NCBI RefSeq assembly: GCF_009604375.1
Contig: NZ_WEGH01000002.1
Location: 1,822,073-1,886,072, forward strand
Direction: 5' to 3'
DNA length: 64,000 bases
Source of the DNA: Actinomadura macrotermitis
Lineage (GTDB): Bacteria > Actinomycetota > Actinomycetes > Streptosporangiales > Streptosporangiaceae
Of this stretch, positions 8,591 to 16,462 are shown one piece after another (the stretch's first letter is position 1; each line of letters starts with the position of its first letter). The notes under the pieces are model-generated. The model was not told the origin of the DNA. It did not search any database and worked only from the letters and a program-made list of their open reading frames with translations. The translations under genes were made by a program, and so were the position numbers.

Positions 8591-9405
8591 CACTGCTCGT
8601 CCTCGCCTTCTGCGTGCTTGCCCAGGGTTTCGGCCGCGTCGCTGCGGCCGCGGCGGGTGCCGCGCTGATAGGAGCCCATGATCCGCTGGATCTCGGCGGG
8701 CGTCCGGGCCGGCTCTTCGGGGTCGGCGTCCTGCGGGGCGCCGTCGCACAGCGGCGGCGCCAGGCTCGTCTGCGGGACCCGGACGGGCAGGCCGGACGGC
8801 GTGGTGGGGTCTTCGGGCACGGGCGGCTCTTCCTCCGGCTCGGCGGCGGTCTCGGGCGGCTGCGGTGCCGTTCGTGGCACGTTCCGCGGGACGGCCCGGC
8901 GGTTCCGGTCTTCCAGGTTCTGGAAGGGGGCGGGTTCGCTGCTTTCGGGGAGCCCGTCGCAGATGACCGGTTCGCAATGCCGGATCCCGATGAGCGCCCG
9001 GACGGTGTTCATCGGGCGGCTGCCGGCGAGTCCGGTGAACTGCGTGTGCCCGGCCGGCCGGATGTGTCCGCTGGTCAGCGCGTCCTCCTGGGACGGCACT
9101 TCCCGAATTCGGTTCAGTTCCAGCGGCGTGCGGATGTCCTTGGCGGGCCGTTCGTCGTCGGGCGCGGCGTTTTCGGGGTGGGCGCGATAAACCGGGTCAA
9201 TGGCACCGGAGTGCAGTTCGGTCGCGCGGACGCGGCCGGTGCCGCGCGCGCCGGCGCCGCGGGCGGGCCGGGCGTCGCAGGCGCCGACCCGCGGCAGGTT
9301 CACCCCCTCGCGCGGGGTGGCCCGGGCCGCGAACGCCCACAGGGCGGTCGGCGAAACCGGCGGAGCCGTGACTTTCGCCCGCAGACGGGAGTTGCGGAAG
9401 CGCAT
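8590..9405 (-). pseudogene. cvnA: Remnant of conservon sensor kinase gene cvnA
   Basis: The first about 50 codons from ATG 9405 resemble the start of CvnA nitrate-sensing-type histidine kinases (MRFRNSRLRAKVTA, then TALWAFAA and REGVNL). The last about 65 codons resemble the CvnA tail (GLPVRVPQTSLAP, EIQRIMGSYQRGTRRGR). CvnA is normally about 800-1000 residues. Here only 271 codons separate start and stop, and no HAMP, dimerisation or HATPase motif is visible, so the middle is deleted or unrecognisable. Even in the N-terminal part many expected Leu and Trp positions read Pro and Arg. The stop still overlaps the cvnB start. The frame is open, so a short product could be made, but it cannot be a kinase. 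Confidence 0.75.
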
Positions 9406-9619
9406 TAACAACCGACCCAACGATATGTAAGGGAGTTCGCGAGCCCGGCCGGGCCGTTTTTGGGGTCGCGAAACACTTCTCGTGCTGAGATGAGTGGACC
9501 CGCCGGGGGCGTTCCACACAGCCCAGAACCTTACCAACGCAAACTAAAGCGCTCAAGGCGGTCCGCAGTCACGAGGTTGCTATGCGGCGCTTTGTCGATA
9601 CTTTGCCGTGTGTTTTATT

Positions 9620-11239
9620 TCACTTAATTGCAATACCGGTTGCGCTCTGCAGGAGATGCGCCGAGACCAGCACCGCCGCCCGGACGATCGCGGTCGGGTG
9701 GTAGAGGTCCTTGTCGTGCCAGAGCGCCGGCGGCTCGTCGGCGGCGTCGCCGGTCAGCGCGGAGGACAGCAGGTCCGCCGCGCGCAGTGCCGCGCGCACC
9801 GGCTCGTCGCCGGAAGAAGAGCTGGTCAGCAGCAGGATCTGCACCGCGTAGGCGGTCTCCTCCGCGGTGCCGCCCCAACGCCCCCAGGAGCCGTCCGGGT
9901 GCTGGGTGTCCAGCACCCAGCGGCGCGCGCGCTGCACCGCGGCCGTGTAGGCCCCGCCGCCGAAGCGGTCCAGGGCGAAGACGCAGCAGGCCGTCGCGTA
10001 GTACGGCGAGGCGTGCCAGCGGTCGGTCCAGCTGCCGTCCTGATGCTGCTGCTCGCACAGCCAGTCGCCGACCTTGCGGATGGTCGCGTCGTAGCGGCGG
10101 GCCGTCTCCTCCTTCAGCCGGTCCCTGCCGACGCTCTCCAGGTACTGCCCGAACGCCTCCAGCACGTGCGCGTTGGTGGTGAGGGAGAAGCCGTCCTCGC
10201 CGGCCCAGGTGCAAAAGTGCGTCGGGGTCTCGTACTCCCACAGGGCGTCCGGGCTGTGCGGCGCGCCGAGCAGGGCGAGCGCGTAGAGCGCGCCGGCGGT
10301 GGTGTCGGCATCGGCGGGCAGCCCGGCGGCGGCGGACGTCCCGGCCGGGCCGAGCGGCGCGGTCAGGCTGAGCACCAGCTCGGGCGGCGTGGTGAAGGGG
10401 ATGCCGGCGCGCGCCAGCCAGGCCAGCACCCAGCCGCGCTCGAAGACCGTCAGCGGGTAGCCGACGGGGACCGGCCCGTCGTGCCAGGACGCCACGGTCT
10501 CCAGGTGCCAGCGCGCCGGGTCGCTCGGGTCGGCGGGCGGCCGGTCGCCGAGCCAGGCGGCGGTCGCGGCGGGCGAGGCGCCGATCGTGCCGGTGGCCTC
10601 GGGGCGGACGTGCGGCAGGCCGCGCGCGGTGTCGCCGACGATCTCCAGGGCGTGCAGCAGCTTCTGCGGCACCACCGCGCCCGACGCCAGCATGGCGCGG
10701 ATCATGGCGAGCTTGGCGTTGTCCATCCCGGCCGGCAGCGGCAGCACGAGGTCGCGCCGGTGCTCCAGGCCGGGCGGCGGGGCGAGCAGGTGCCGGCCGA
10801 TCAGCGTGATCAGCGACGGCACGATCAGCTCGATCGCCGGCATGTCCGGCAGCCGCGAGCGCCCCGCGCCCGGCAGCAGCCCGGTCAGCCGCTCCAGCCC
10901 GGCGTCGGCCGCCGCCACCACGGCCGGGGCGCCGCCCGGGTCCGCGTGCAGCACCGACAGCAGGGCCTCGGTGGCGCTCAGCGTCGGGACGAGCGCGTAG
11001 CCGGCCTCGGGCGCGCCCCAGCCGCCGTCGGGCCGCTGGGTGCGCAGCAGGTACGCCACCCGCCGGTCGTGTCCGGTGAGCCATGGCGTCAGCGTGACCA
11101 GCCGGCCCGTCTCGTACACCGAGGGGGAGACCTGGCCCCAGGGAGCCCTGACCAGGCCCTGCACCAGCGCGCGCGCTTCGGCGGCCACGTCGACGCCGAT
11201 TCGCACAGGAGTGGCCGAGATGACCTGCCCGCCGCTCAC
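9620..11239 (-). CDS. Class II diterpene/sesquiterpene cyclase (protonation-initiated)
   Basis: A 539-residue beta-gamma-type terpene cyclase that should protonate a linear prenyl diphosphate and cyclise it to a bicyclic diphosphate (labdane- or drimane-type) without losing pyrophosphate. The acid motif reads DADTT (310-314) where the canonical form is DxDD. QW-like repeats are present (RPDGGWG, HQDGSWTDRW, HPDGSWGRWGG), and the C-terminal LWHDKDLYHP is typical of bacterial class II cyclases. The start is GTG 11239, behind a GGGGCGA-like ribosome site and overlapping the preceding small ORF's stop; the longer open frame upstream is not terpene-like. No class I synthase, dedicated prenyltransferase or P450 is adjacent, so the substrate is unknown. 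Confidence 0.85.
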   Translation of the reverse strand: MSGGQVISATPVRIGVDVAAEARALVQGLVRAPWGQVSPSVYETGRLVTLTPWLTGHDRRVAYLLRTQRPDGGWGAPEAGYALVPTLSATEALLSVLHADPGGAPAVVAAADAGLERLTGLLPGAGRSRLPDMPAIELIVPSLITLIGRHLLAPPPGLEHRRDLVLPLPAGMDNAKLAMIRAMLASGAVVPQKLLHALEIVGDTARGLPHVRPEATGTIGASPAATAAWLGDRPPADPSDPARWHLETVASWHDGPVPVGYPLTVFERGWVLAWLARAGIPFTTPPELVLSLTAPLGPAGTSAAAGLPADADTTAGALYALALLGAPHSPDALWEYETPTHFCTWAGEDGFSLTTNAHVLEAFGQYLESVGRDRLKEETARRYDATIRKVGDWLCEQQHQDGSWTDRWHASPYYATACCVFALDRFGGGAYTAAVQRARRWVLDTQHPDGSWGRWGGTAEETAYAVQILLLTSSSSGDEPVRAALRAADLLSSALTGDAADEPPALWHDKDLYHPTAIVRAAVLVSAHLLQSATGIAIK

Positions 11240-11322
11240 AGTTCGCCCCGGTAACGGAGGGCGCCGGGCAGGCGCAGCGCCTTCGGGACCTCGCGGTCGG
11301 TGGGAAGGAGCGGCGCGGTCAT
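11236..11322 (-). CDS. 28-residue leader ORF coupled to the terpene cyclase
   Basis: ATG 11322 overlaps the stop of the upstream small ORF (ATGA), and its own TGA (11238-11236) overlaps the GTG start of the cyclase. The peptide begins MTAPLLPTDREVPKAL and ends RYRGEL. No family recognised. The precise overlaps at both ends argue that it is translated. It could be a remnant of a larger enzyme or a translational coupler. Confidence 0.4.
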   Translation of the reverse strand: MTAPLLPTDREVPKALRLPGALRYRGEL

Positions 11323-11483
11323 GCGCGCCCGTCCAGCGGACGGGCGACGCCGGGGGCGGGCCGGGCCACCCGGCTCGGCCGCCGCAGTTCTCCGAGGGAC
11401 TCGCGGACGACGCGGCATGCGCTGCGGTCGATGCGGAAGTTCTTGGCCTTGCGCGCGGGAACGGTCCTGGTGTCGACGGCCAC
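11319..11483 (-). CDS. 54-residue small basic ORF at the head of the terpene operon
   Basis: GTG 11483 follows an AAGGGG ribosome-site-like stretch by about 9 bases, and the frame ends at TGA 11321-11319 inside the start of the next small ORF. The product is Arg-rich (starts VAVDTRTVPARKAKNFRI). No homologous family recognised. With the 28-residue ORF and the cyclase it forms a chain of three stop-start-coupled frames. Confidence 0.4.
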   Translation of the reverse strand: MAVDTRTVPARKAKNFRIDRSACRVVRESLGELRRPSRVARPAPGVARPLDGRA

Positions 11484-11651
11484 TCTCGGCTGCCCCTTGT
11501 TGTGAAATTGAGCATGCGGGCAGGCTCGCGCGACCTCTGGAACTTCAGGGCACTAGCGCAACCCTTGAGTGTTATGGGCGGTTCTGGGGAAGTATCACAT
11601 GGTGAAAATCTTTCCTCAAGAATCAAGTTCCAAGAAACTTCAGCCGGTCGT

Positions 11652-11669
11652 GAGTGACGCTCGTCACTC
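11652..11669. promoter_or_regulatory. Inverted repeat upstream of the terpene operon
   Basis: Perfect 8-bp arms GAGTGACG and CGTCACTC separated by CT. It lies about 170 bp upstream of the first small ORF, in a clearly less GC-rich non-coding stretch (11484-11833, no gene seen apart from this and the hairpin at 11760). The size and symmetry fit a dimeric repressor site. The regulator is unknown. Confidence 0.45.
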
Positions 11670-11759
11670 GAATACCCTTTCGTAGGCGGAGCGTTCCGCT
11701 CGCGTCACGAACAGTGATAGGCCGAGGAGCGTGGAAATGGCCACCCGTGAAAACGCGAC

Positions 11760-11810
11760 AGGCACGCCTTGGTGAACCGGGAAATTTCCCGGTAAAACCA
11801 AGCCGTGCCT
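11760..11810. terminator. Large nested hairpin (terminator or structured RNA)
   Basis: Outer arms AGGCACGCCTTGGT (11760-11773) and its near-perfect complement (11797-11810, one mismatch) enclose an inner 16-base perfect palindrome CCGGGAAATTTCCCGG (11777-11792). It lies 3' of the minus-strand secreted-protein gene, so terminator is the simplest reading. The two-tier symmetry is larger than the other terminators here. Confidence 0.7.
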
Positions 11811-11833
11811 GGATGAACGAATGCCCGGGCGCG

Positions 11834-12229
11834 TCAGCGCGGCGCGCGGGGGTCCAGCGAGCCCGACAGCACCGCCGGCCAGCTGCCCCGGCTGGAGACC
11901 TTGATCCTGCCGGTCAGGGTGCGCGCGCCGCAGTGCGCGACGATCTTGTAGGTGCCCGCCGCGGCGCCGTGCCGCACCGTCGCGGTGCCGAGCCCCGCGT
12001 CGGCCTTGCCGCCGAGGGTCACCGGGCCGGTGAAGACCTTCGACTCCGCCCAGTGCCGCTGCGTCCCCACCGAGCAGCCCGGCACCGTCAGCCCGACCCG
12101 CTGCCCCGGGCGCGCCACCCCCGGGCTGACCTCCACCCGGGCCTGGGCCTTGGCCGCACCGGCGGCGGGCGTCACCAGACCGGCGGTGACGAGGGCCGCT
12201 CCCATCACGGTGATGCTCAGCAGGCGCAC
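11834..12229 (-). CDS. Small secreted protein, unknown function
   Basis: 131 residues starting at GTG 12229, behind an AGGAGA ribosome site 7 bases upstream. It has a classic signal peptide: positively charged start, hydrophobic core LLSITVMGAALVTAGLV, and a cleavage site around AAGAAKA. The mature part of about 105 residues looks beta-rich, with two cysteines (in VPGCSVG and IVAHCGAR) that could form a disulfide, and Gly/Val-rich strands resembling an Ig- or Big-like fold. Single gene between IR elements on both sides. No function assigned. Confidence 0.7.
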   Translation of the reverse strand: MRLLSITVMGAALVTAGLVTPAAGAAKAQARVEVSPGVARPGQRVGLTVPGCSVGTQRHWAESKVFTGPVTLGGKADAGLGTATVRHGAAAGTYKIVAHCGARTLTGRIKVSSRGSWPAVLSGSLDPRAPR

Positions 12230-12270
12230 GCGAATTCTCCTAGGTCAAGGCGGGGAGGGGTGTGATGTCC

Positions 12271-12318
12271 GGCACTCTAGTGCCTTCAGGGTCGTTCACT
12301 CTATAGATGGCGTGAACG
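12271..12318. promoter_or_regulatory. Two inverted repeats between rarD and the secreted-protein gene
   Basis: GGCACT-CT-AGTGCC (12271-12284) and CGTTCAC (12293-12299) paired with GTGAACG (12312-12318) across an AT-rich TCTATAGATGG spacer. They sit 3' of rarD and 5' of the secreted-protein gene, both on the minus strand, so they could be a weak rarD terminator or an operator/promoter region for the latter. Confidence 0.4.
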
Positions 12319-12340
12319 GCCCAAAAGGTTCGCTTCCCCG

Positions 12341-13252
12341 TCAACCTGCCGTCTCGGGCACCACCGGGACCCGGGCCGCCCGCCGCGCGCGCCGCCCCGC
12401 CCGCAGGCCGTCGGCGGTGAGCAGCACCAGCGCCAGCCACACCAGGACGAACCCCGTCCACCGGCTCGCCGGCATCGCCTCGTGGTGCACCAGCAGCCCG
12501 ATGAGGAACTGCAGCACCGGCGTCAGGTACTGGAGCATCCCGATCGTGCTCATCGGGATCCGGACCGCCGCCGCGTTGAACAGCAGCAGCGGGATCGCCG
12601 TCACGACCCCGGCGCCCACGAGCAGCAGGGCGTTGCCGGCGCCCGCGTGCCCGAACGCCGCGTCCCCGCGCAGCTGCAGCACCAGCGCGAGGCCGAGGGC
12701 GGGCAGGAACATCACCGCGGTCTCGACCGTCAGGCCCTCGGCCGAGGGCATGTTCACGAACTTCTTGACCAGCCCGTAGGTGCCGAACGAGAAGGCCAGG
12801 ACCAGCGCGATCCACGGCGGCCGCCCGTAGTCGACCGTCAGGACCAGCACGGCGGCCGTGCCGAGCCCCACCGCCGCCCACTGCCACGGCCGCAGCCGCT
12901 CCCGGAAGACCAGCACCCCGAACAGCACGCTGATCAGCGGGTTGATGAAGTACCCCAGCGCGGCCTCGATGGTGTGCCCGGTGTTGACCGCGAAGATGTA
13001 GACGCCCCAGTTGAGGCTGATCCCCACGGCCGCCGCCGCCAGCAGCCCCACCTGCCGGCGCGTCAGCGCGCGCACCCACCCCCAGTGCCGCCGCAGCGAC
13101 AGGACGACCAGCACCGCGACCAGCGACCACATGATCCGGTGCGCGAGGATCTCCAGCGCCCCGGCGGGCTTCAGCAGGGGCCAGTAGAGGGGGAACAGCC
13201 CCCACAGCCCGTACGCGGCGAAGCCGAATACCATTCCGCGACGGTTCAGCAC
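12341..13252 (-). CDS. rarD: RarD-type EamA transporter
   Basis: Ten-helix drug/metabolite-superfamily permease of the RarD subfamily, 303 residues. Signature stretches: YGLWGLFPLYWPLLKP near the N-terminus, AHRIMWSL, LNWGVYIFAVNTGHTIEAALGYFINPL and the C-terminal IGMLQYLTPVLQFLIG. GTG 13252 gives the family-typical N-terminus (VLNRRGMVFGFAAYGLWG); ATG 13234 is an alternative. The longer open frame upstream belongs to the intergenic region. Divergent from msrA, sharing about 100 bp of promoter DNA. Substrate unknown. Confidence 0.92.
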   Translation of the reverse strand: MLNRRGMVFGFAAYGLWGLFPLYWPLLKPAGALEILAHRIMWSLVAVLVVLSLRRHWGWVRALTRRQVGLLAAAAVGISLNWGVYIFAVNTGHTIEAALGYFINPLISVLFGVLVFRERLRPWQWAAVGLGTAAVLVLTVDYGRPPWIALVLAFSFGTYGLVKKFVNMPSAEGLTVETAVMFLPALGLALVLQLRGDAAFGHAGAGNALLLVGAGVVTAIPLLLFNAAAVRIPMSTIGMLQYLTPVLQFLIGLLVHHEAMPASRWTGFVLVWLALVLLTADGLRAGRRARRAARVPVVPETAG

Positions 13253-13355
13253 GAACGCCAAGCTATCAGCCCGTAAGTAGCCATATAGGGCACACTGCTG
13301 ACCGCGAGGACCCGCCCCCTGATGACGGCCCGCCGCGCGAGCTAACCTGAAGGAC

Positions 13356-14045
13356 ATGTTCGGCTTCGCGAAGACGCAGATGGTCGCCCCCGACGAGGCC
13401 CTGCCGGGCCGGGCCGAGCCCATGCCGGTCCCGCCCCGGCACGCGGTCCTCGGCACCCCGCTGGCGCCGCCCTACCCCGACGGCACCGAGATCGCCGAGT
13501 TCGCCCTCGGCTGCTTCTGGGGCGCCGAACGCAAGTTCTGGGAGACCCCGGGCGTCTACTCCACCTCGGCCGGCTACGAGGGCGGCTACACCCCGAACCC
13601 CACCTACGAGGAGGTCTGCGGCGGCCGGACGGGCCACACCGAGACCGTCCGCGTCGTCTACGACCCGGCCAAGGTCGCCTACACCGACCTGCTGCGCGTC
13701 TTCTGGGAGTCCCACGACCCGACCCAGGGCATGCGCCAGGGCAACGACGTCGGCACCCAGTACCGCTCGGCGATCTTCTACCACTCGCCGGCCCAGCGCG
13801 CCGAGGCCGAGGCCTCCCGCGACGCCTACCAGCAGGTCCTGAAGGGCGCGGGCTACGGCCCCATCACCACCCAGCTGGCCGAGGCCCCCGACTTCTACTT
13901 CGCCGAGGACTACCACCAGCAGTACCTGTACAAGAACCCGAACGGCTACTGCGGCATCGGCGGCACCGGTCTACCCCTAAGTGACCAGTCGTCCGGCGGC
14001 TCCTGCCCAACCGGCCTGACCGGCGACGATGCATCTGCCCATTGA
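13356..14045 (+). CDS. msrA: Peptide methionine (S)-S-oxide reductase with a replaced C-terminal tail
   Basis: Reduces methionine-S-sulfoxide in proteins. 229 residues with catalytic GCFWG (Cys53), GYEGGYTPNPTYEEVCGG, and HDPTQGMRQGNDVGTQYRSAI. The tail is abnormal: after GYCGIGGTG (Cys199) it reads LPLSDQSSGG, then SCPTGLTGDDASAH, instead of running directly into an SCPxG resolving-cysteine motif. The expected continuation (GLSCPVGVARTDG) is found 3 kb away at 16968-17009, beyond a 16-bp repeat of 13954-13969. So an insert has displaced the native 3' end and supplied a substitute carrying its own CP motif (Cys217), probably keeping a two-cysteine resolving system. Start ATG 13356. Confidence 0.93.
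   Translation: MFGFAKTQMVAPDEALPGRAEPMPVPPRHAVLGTPLAPPYPDGTEIAEFALGCFWGAERKFWETPGVYSTSAGYEGGYTPNPTYEEVCGGRTGHTETVRVVYDPAKVAYTDLLRVFWESHDPTQGMRQGNDVGTQYRSAIFYHSPAQRAEAEASRDAYQQVLKGAGYGPITTQLAEAPDFYFAEDYHQQYLYKNPNGYCGIGGTGLPLSDQSSGGSCPTGLTGDDASAH
13954..13969 (+). repeat. Left attachment-like direct repeat (attL candidate)
   Basis: Sixteen bases, GCATCGGCGGCACCGG, inside the msrA coding sequence. Identical to 16954-16969. In frame, it encodes part of the conserved GIGGTG tail of MsrA. Confidence 0.8.
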
Positions 14046-14059
14046 TGTAGTTATCGCGG

Positions 14060-16444
14060 TCAGGGGCCGTCAGGGGCGTCTTGCTCGTCTGGCGGGTCTT
14101 CTTGGCTGGCAGCGTCGATCTGCTGCCGGATGTTGCTTCGTGTGGCGCGTGCCGCCGCTAGCTGGCCGTTGAACGTTTGCGGCAGTTGTTCGGCGAGCTT
14201 CTCGTAGATCTCGATGGCCTCGTCGACCGTTGTCAAAGCCGTGGATAGGTCGAAGCTGTGCATTTCCTTGATCCACACCTCGGCACATAGAGACATGGCG
14301 AGGTCGGGCAGGTAGGCGGCGGGTTCGTCCTTGGCGAGGGCGCGGCGGATGGTGACGGCTTCTTGGGCGGCGGTCAGGGCGGCCTGCCGGTCCCCGGTCT
14401 GGGCGAGGCGGTTGCCGAGGTTGTTCAGGGCCATGGCGAGGTCGGGCTGGTGGGCGGCGGGTTCGTTCTTGGCGAGGGCGCGGCGGATGGTGACGGCTTC
14501 TTGGGCGGCGGTGAGTGCGGCCTGCCGGTCCCCGGTCTCGGCGAGGCGGTTGCCGAGGTTGTTCAGGGCCATGGCGAGGTTGGGCAGGTGGGCGGCGGGC
14601 TCGTTCTTGGCGAGGACGCGGTAGAGGTCGACGGCTTCTTGGGCGGCGGTCAGGGCGGCCTGCCGGTCCCCGGTCTCGGCGAGGCGGTTGCCGAGGTTGT
14701 TCAGGGCACCAGCGAGGCTGGGCAGGTGGGCGGCGGGTTCATTCTTGGCGAGGGCGCGGCGGATGGTGACGGCTTCTTGGGCGGCGGTGAGTGCGGCCTG
14801 CCGGTCCCCGGTCTCGGCGAGGTGGTTGCCGAGGTTGTTCAGGGCCATGGCGAGGTTGGGCAGGTGGGCGGCGGGCTCGTTCTTGGCGAGGACGCGGTAG
14901 AGGTCGACGGCTTCTTGGATCGTGGTCAGGGCGGCCTGCCGGTCCCCGGCTGCGGCGAGGCGGAGGCTTGCCCAGTTGAGCCAGTAGGCGCGGGTGGCTG
15001 GTGGGGTTTGTGCTGGAAGGGTGGTGAGGATGTGCTGGGCAAGGTCGCGTGTGGGGCGTAGGAGTTCGGTGCTGTAGCGGGGAAGCGCCCTATGGAGGGT
15101 TACTGCTTGCCGGTGGGTGCCGTGCCGGATGAAGGTGTCGATCACTGGTGGAGTGGCTTGCCTTGCCAGTGCCGGGTTTGTGGCGATGAGGTCGAATAGG
15201 GCGGTTCGGGCTGTGGTGTGGCGGTCGCCGGCGGCGGCCAGCATGATCAGCCCTTGCCGGATCTCGGCGGGTTCGGCGTGGGAGAGCAGTTCGGTGACCA
15301 ATTCGGCGGTGTGGGGACGGGCTAGCTGAGTGGCTATGAAGTCTTCGGCAATCCGGTCAGGGCGCAGCGGCGCCAATGCGGCGGGATTGCTTTGGGTGAG
15401 GGTGTCGGCGGGGTAGAGGCGCCGGTGGGTCGCCAGGAGTTGTTCGGCCTGGGTGTCGCCGTTGGCCAGGTGGGCGAGCTTGAGCCAGGAGCGTGCACGC
15501 TGGAGCGTCTCCAGGGGGCCGAACAGGCTGGCCACCAGCATCATGGTCTCGATCTGCTCGGTGCTGGTGGGGTCGGCCTGCCAGTACCGGCGTTCATGCC
15601 CCAGCAGAAACTTCGATAGCTCGTCGCGGTCAGGGGCAGGGACGTCGTCGCGGGCGGCGCAGACGGCGGCCAGGGCGCTCATGTGCACTGTCAGCGGCGA
15701 ATCCGCCTCGCTCCACTCCGCCGGGCACGGCACCGGCGTGTAGGGCGGTGTGGTCAGCGCGGTCTGGAATGCTGTTGCGGCGTCGGTGAACACCTCCCCG
15801 GCCGGTCCGGTCGCCAACGGCGGCAGCGGGATCGGGGAGGGCAGGTCGATGGAGATGCGGGCCAGTTCGGCCTCGACGCTCTCCCAGAAGCCGGTCTGGG
15901 GGCGGGCCAGCAGCAGCACCCGTAGCCGACGGCCAGGGTGGCCGAACACCAGACTCTCCACCAGATGCACCAAAGCAGATAGAGGCCATCGGTCGGCATA
16001 GTCGACCACCACCAGCAACGGCACTTCGCCACCCAGCCCCTGAACGGTGGCGGCTGGGGGGCGCGCGGTTCTGGTGACGGCCTGAGTGACCGCCCACCCC
16101 TGTTCATGGGTTTGAGTGGCGAACCATCCGGCCAGGCGGGTCTTGCCCTGACCGCCGGGGGCGTGCATCAGCAGGAGGGAGGCGGGTTCGTCGTCCTCAT
16201 CGCGCCACCGCCGCAGCGACTCTTCCATTTCCGGGCGGGGCCGGTAGGGCACGATCTCCTGGCGGGCGTCCAGCAGGTACGACGGCGACCGGCGCGAACG
16301 CGGCACGCGCGCCGGCTCTCGTGGTTCCAGCAACTCCAGCCGGTACTCGGCCCGATCCAGCAGAACCGTCAGGTCGCCATCGACCCGGCCGATCTGGATG
16401 TTGTGGCCACCGACCCACCCGTCAACCCGCTGCCCCGCACTCAT
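14060..16444 (-). CDS. NLR-like NTPase with N-terminal RHIM-like motif and identical TPR repeats
   Basis: 794 residues in three parts. (1) An N-terminal motif GGHNIQIGRVDGDLTVLL (12-29) whose IQIG tetrad (16-19) is the core of RHIM/BASS3-type amyloid signalling motifs. (2) A P-loop NTPase: Walker A APGGQGKT (95-102), Walker B LLVVVDYADRW (D148) and a following RVLLLAR strand. (3) From about 490 to 740, tandem TPR units of about 48 residues with the core ALNNLGNxLAETGDRQAAL. The architecture is that of STAND/NLR proteins: amyloid motif, ATPase switch, repeat sensor. Start ATG 16444, 18 bp after the partner gene. It is the main cargo of the insert in msrA. An anti-phage or self/nonself role is inferred; no target or effector enzyme domain is present. 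Confidence 0.82.
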   Translation of the reverse strand: MSAGQRVDGWVGGHNIQIGRVDGDLTVLLDRAEYRLELLEPREPARVPRSRRSPSYLLDARQEIVPYRPRPEMEESLRRWRDEDDEPASLLLMHAPGGQGKTRLAGWFATQTHEQGWAVTQAVTRTARPPAATVQGLGGEVPLLVVVDYADRWPLSALVHLVESLVFGHPGRRLRVLLLARPQTGFWESVEAELARISIDLPSPIPLPPLATGPAGEVFTDAATAFQTALTTPPYTPVPCPAEWSEADSPLTVHMSALAAVCAARDDVPAPDRDELSKFLLGHERRYWQADPTSTEQIETMMLVASLFGPLETLQRARSWLKLAHLANGDTQAEQLLATHRRLYPADTLTQSNPAALAPLRPDRIAEDFIATQLARPHTAELVTELLSHAEPAEIRQGLIMLAAAGDRHTTARTALFDLIATNPALARQATPPVIDTFIRHGTHRQAVTLHRALPRYSTELLRPTRDLAQHILTTLPAQTPPATRAYWLNWASLRLAAAGDRQAALTTIQEAVDLYRVLAKNEPAAHLPNLAMALNNLGNHLAETGDRQAALTAAQEAVTIRRALAKNEPAAHLPSLAGALNNLGNRLAETGDRQAALTAAQEAVDLYRVLAKNEPAAHLPNLAMALNNLGNRLAETGDRQAALTAAQEAVTIRRALAKNEPAAHQPDLAMALNNLGNRLAQTGDRQAALTAAQEAVTIRRALAKDEPAAYLPDLAMSLCAEVWIKEMHSFDLSTALTTVDEAIEIYEKLAEQLPQTFNGQLAAARATRSNIRQQIDAASQEDPPDEQDAPDGP
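14310..14960. repeat. Near-identical tandem TPR-coding repeats (about 144 bp)
   Basis: At least four consecutive units of about 144 bp within the NTPase gene share long identical blocks (for example, the stretches coding GDRQAALTAAQEAV and ALAKNEPAAH recur almost base for base). Units alternate between VDLYRV and VTIRRA variants. Such identity at the DNA level points to recent expansion or gene conversion. It explains the many long shadow frames on the opposite strand. Confidence 0.88.
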
Positions 16445-16462
16445 ACGCGCCGCCCCGGGCCG

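Noticed and set aside
12240..13205. 321-codon minus-strand frame overlapping rarD
   Set aside because: Alternative frame of rarD with no membrane segments; rarD itself matches its family throughout.
14331..15061. Several plus-strand frames with GGGQGGLPVPGLGEAV-type repeats
   Set aside because: Antisense reading of the tandem TPR repeats in the NTPase gene; the repetition comes from those repeats, not from a repeat protein. Also not a CRISPR array: units are 144 bp coding repeats without spacers.
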